A stretch of 64,000 nt of DNA from Draconibacterium sp. GTDB lineage: Bacteria > Bacteroidota > Bacteroidia > Bacteroidales > Prolixibacteraceae. Location of the stretch: positions 51,581 through 115,580 of the forward strand of contig WOYV01000040.1 in NCBI GenBank assembly GCA_011620585.1, in the 5' to 3' direction. The notes beneath the pieces were generated by a model. The model had not been told where the DNA came from, made no database searches, and worked only from the letters and a program-made list of their open reading frames with translations. The position numbers and the translations under genes were made by a program. The first letter of the stretch is position 1, and each line of letters opens with the position of its first letter. Positions 61,694 through 64,000 of the stretch are shown here, piece after piece.

Positions 61694-62869
61694 TTATCCA
61701 TAAGCGCCAAGGCCAAAAAAAGCGTGTTTCTTAGCAAAACGATAGGCCCAGCTTTTTTCGCGAACCGGTTCTGCTGAACCATGACTGGATATCGGCTCCA
61801 TTTCTTTCAAACGTGCTGCTTCGTTACCCCGTCCCGATGAATCCCGCGCCTCGTGTTTTTCTACATGGCCAACTAACCATTGTGGATTATCCATAACAAC
61901 ACAACCGCTTGTAAGTTTTGGTATATCGGTTTTAAATTCGGCCAGAAATTTCGAATTTTTATAAATATCCTGCAAATTTCCATCCCCCACATTATCCGTG
62001 GCAAACTGAATAACCGGGCAGGGCTCGATATCACCCGATGCATTTATATGATGACTTAATCCCGAAGCAGCCGGGCAAAGCCCTTTTCCATTCTCGTCCC
62101 AGTAAGCATCGATTATGGCAATTTTGTATTTCGTCCTGGCCTCTACCAGGAAATTTCGTACCTCTTGTATTTCTTCTTTTGACAGCGCTAATTCTACAGT
62201 GGCATCTTTTCCAACCGGCCGGTAAATATAGTACCACAGATATAAAACGCCCCGTTCGGCCAATGAGTTTATGAATTTTTCGGAAAAAGCGAGGTCGATA
62301 TTCGATTTACAAATGCTCATGGCAACACCAGTAATCAGTCCGGCTTTGGTGGAATGATCGATGGCGGCCTGTGCTTTTTGATATACATTCAGCCCTCCAC
62401 GTCGTATGTCGGCCACCTGCTCGTCGCCTTCGAAACTGATAAGTGGGGTAACATTACCCAGTTTACGCAGTTGTTCCGCCACCGGTTCGCTTAACAATGT
62501 TCCGTTGGTAAAAAGCTGGAAATAACAGTCGGAATGTTTTTTGAAAACCTCAAACAAAGGTTTATACATTAAAGGTTCACCCCCCAAAATTCCAAAAAAG
62601 TAAGATCCTTTTTCTTTTGATTGGGTGATAATCTTATCCAGCATTTCGGGCGACATTCGCGCGTTTTTCTTCTTGCCGGTTACCCAGCAGCCCTGGCAAT
62701 TCAGGTTGCAATCGTCGGTTACCGATATAAAATGAAAGGCCGGGAAGAACTCTCCTTTTTTCAGCCGCTTTTGAAAGCGATTTAACCCGATGGCCCCTTT
62801 AATGCCCATGTTGTACACAAATTTGTACAAACACTTTTTATCTGTATTTACCAGAAGTTGTTTTATCAT
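61694..62869 (-). CDS. Radical SAM protein with SPASM-like C-terminal cysteines
   Basis: 391 residues. The SAM-cluster motif CNLNCQGC is at Cys54-58-61, GGEPL at 96-100, and further cysteines 264, 283 and 322 (GDIEPCPVIQ) may bind an auxiliary cluster. The fold resembles general SPASM or HpnH-type radical SAM enzymes; its substrate is unknown, but its place in the isoprenoid operon suggests modification or maturation of that lipid or its precursor. The start overlaps the ferredoxin stop by four bases (ATGA). Confidence 0.85.
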   Translation of the reverse strand: MIKQLLVNTDKKCLYKFVYNMGIKGAIGLNRFQKRLKKGEFFPAFHFISVTDDCNLNCQGCWVTGKKKNARMSPEMLDKIITQSKEKGSYFFGILGGEPLMYKPLFEVFKKHSDCYFQLFTNGTLLSEPVAEQLRKLGNVTPLISFEGDEQVADIRRGGLNVYQKAQAAIDHSTKAGLITGVAMSICKSNIDLAFSEKFINSLAERGVLYLWYYIYRPVGKDATVELALSKEEIQEVRNFLVEARTKYKIAIIDAYWDENGKGLCPAASGLSHHINASGDIEPCPVIQFATDNVGDGNLQDIYKNSKFLAEFKTDIPKLTSGCVVMDNPQWLVGHVEKHEARDSSGRGNEAARLKEMEPISSHGSAEPVREKSWAYRFAKKHAFFGLGAYG

Positions 62870-63636
62870 TTTTTTTCTCCTGCTCTTTTTTTCAATTCTT
62901 CGATGGCTTTGCGCTTTTCATCTTCGGCAAGCTGCACCATATCCTGTTTAAAAATGTTCCTGCGGCTGCTATTCCGTTCGTTTAGCATCACAAATAAACC
63001 ACCCTGGCCAGTTGTTGCGGTTTTGGTTTCATTAGTTCCGGGTTCGGCCCCACTGAGTACCGAATTTTCTTTTAAACGCGGGAAAATAATCGCTGAAGTT
63101 GCACAGGTTCTTCCACATGCAGGACAATTATTTTTGCAATTTAACGGCTCTACCACTTCGAGACTTTTCTTGCTGAATTTGTAGACTCCAAAAACGCAGA
63201 AACGGGCACATTTCGCGCAATAAATACAACGCGATTCGTCGATAACAGGATACCAGGCCGGAACTTCCAGGCTGTTTTTTATAACCGTGTAAGTGGAATT
63301 ACCAGTGTCTTCTGTTATTTCTGCATCGATCTCACTTCCAAGCTCTTCAGGATTTTTTTCACGAAAGTTTACCACCTCGTAATTTTCCATCTCAATTTTA
63401 TTCTGACGGAACATATTTGCGATGGCACGTGGATAGCAGGCAATGATCGTTTTCTGCTCGTAATGAGCATTAATTTCGGCCAGCTTTTCCTTTTCGTTAA
63501 GTGTAAATGCACACAGATCGTGCAGTTCTACCACATCGGTGTTAGACTTCTGCATCAACAGGGTAATATCGTTCTGTTTTTGTTCAGAAATAATTCCGGC
63601 TGAGCAACGACAATATACCAGGACTTTCTTTTTCAT
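62866..63636 (-). CDS. HdrA-like ferredoxin with two [4Fe-4S] clusters
   Basis: The ATG at 63636 (MKKKVLVYCRCSAG) gives 256 residues. The N-terminal part has scattered Cys (9, 11, 42, 67) as in HdrA/flavin-linked proteins, then CIYCAKCARFC (137-147) and a second CKNNCPACGRTC (167-178), probably two [4Fe-4S] clusters. A charged C-terminal tail follows. It is first in the isoprenoid operon and probably supplies low-potential electrons to the radical SAM enzyme. Upstream lies a 149-base gap before the next, partial gene. Confidence 0.82.
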   Translation of the reverse strand: MKKKVLVYCRCSAGIISEQKQNDITLLMQKSNTDVVELHDLCAFTLNEKEKLAEINAHYEQKTIIACYPRAIANMFRQNKIEMENYEVVNFREKNPEELGSEIDAEITEDTGNSTYTVIKNSLEVPAWYPVIDESRCIYCAKCARFCVFGVYKFSKKSLEVVEPLNCKNNCPACGRTCATSAIIFPRLKENSVLSGAEPGTNETKTATTGQGGLFVMLNERNSSRRNIFKQDMVQLAEDEKRKAIEELKKRAGEKK

Positions 63637-63785
63637 GTTTAAAATTCTCTGTTTCCACATTCAACCACAATTCATCCTCCAATTTTCTGACAGACGCATT
63701 TTTTTAAAGGGAAGCTAATTAAGTGAAATTCTGTTCAAACTAAAAATATTCGGGTTAAATAAAGGTTTCAACGGGTTGAAAAAGC

Positions 63786-64000
63786 TTACTTTTTAAAATC
63801 ATTGGCCAAAGCAATATTTTTATGAACAAATGTATTGATGCCAATCGCAATCTTCGAAATGGGTTGATGGCCCAGGTCGAAGACAGGCGCTCCGAAAATG
63901 CCAAATTTCGACTGAAGTTCCGATAATAAATCTTTTCGGAAAGAAGCGATGACGATGGACTGGTTTTGGTTAATCAATTCGCTAAAGGCACTTGCCCAGC
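63786..64000 (-). CDS. C-terminal fragment, possibly THEP1/DUF2478-like NTPase
   Basis: Only about 70 residues to a stop at 63786 are in the window; the frame is open to the edge (..WASAFSELINQNQSIVIASFRKDLLSELQ..). The ending resembles the tail of nucleoside-triphosphatase THEP1-like proteins (SIVIASFRKDLL...VFDL), but the P-loop is off-window, so this is a weak call. It reads toward the isoprenoid operon and may belong to it. Confidence 0.4.
   Translation of the reverse strand, partial: WASAFSELINQNQSIVIASFRKDLLSELQSKFGIFGAPVFDLGHQPISKIAIGINTFVHKNIALANDFKK

Overview
The window reads as a chromosomal segment of a Bacteroidota bacterium, probably from the Marinilabiliales/Prolixibacteraceae neighbourhood (the phylum is well supported, the family is a guess). 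The grounds are gliding genes gldE-gldD, the futalosine menaquinone genes mqnB/mqnD, LytS/LytTR regulators, PAS-LuxR and PD40-OmpA proteins, and several TAnnTTTG promoter boxes of the Bacteroidota sigma factor. I see no rRNA, tRNA, CRISPR array, insertion sequence or prophage.

Layout. 1-26.6 kb is ordinary core genome on both strands: gldE(partial)-gldD-PPTase-zwf-pgl; dinB and a lipase-like hydrolase; a PD40-OmpA protein; rlmD; an apparent small RNA or leader (about 9400-9565) before an ABC-F ATPase; rlmB; an ammonium transporter between two Lrp/AsnC regulators; an MscS channel; an M64 peptidase; hldD; mqnB-mqnD; folE; a beta-propeller lactonase; CDGSH and rubredoxin redox proteins; an S9 peptidase; and a sigma-54 response regulator. 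From 26.6 kb to the end almost everything is on the minus strand: fabD, glmS, a DUF4954 protein, a PAS-LuxR regulator, guanine deaminase, NDH-2, then a MacB-like ABC exporter and a GT4 glycosyltransferase.

40.8-57.3 kb is an unusual redox locus. A LytS/LytTR pair with a clear promoter heads a run of PQQ-like beta-propeller proteins (five, plus an NHL-type one), a NapH-like membrane ferredoxin, a TAT-like polyferredoxin with a tiny partner protein, a NuoE-NuoF fusion and an Nfn/GltD-like flavoprotein. No catalytic subunit (hydrogenase, formate dehydrogenase, NuoG) is seen. Many spacers here carry short quasi-tandem or palindromic repeats, and an AT-rich four-helix-bundle gene interrupts the operon.

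57.5-63.6 kb is a compact, overlapping operon for what I infer is an undescribed isoprenoid pathway: an HdrA-like ferredoxin, a radical SAM enzyme, a DUF116-polyprenyl synthetase fusion, a small prenyltransferase-like toroid protein and a squalene-hopene-cyclase-like class II terpene cyclase with a DxDD motif. No squalene synthase is present.

Two gene remnants (yhhN/TMEM86-like at about 17.9-18.1 kb and thuA-like at 34.7-35.2 kb) abut intact genes and mark old deletions.
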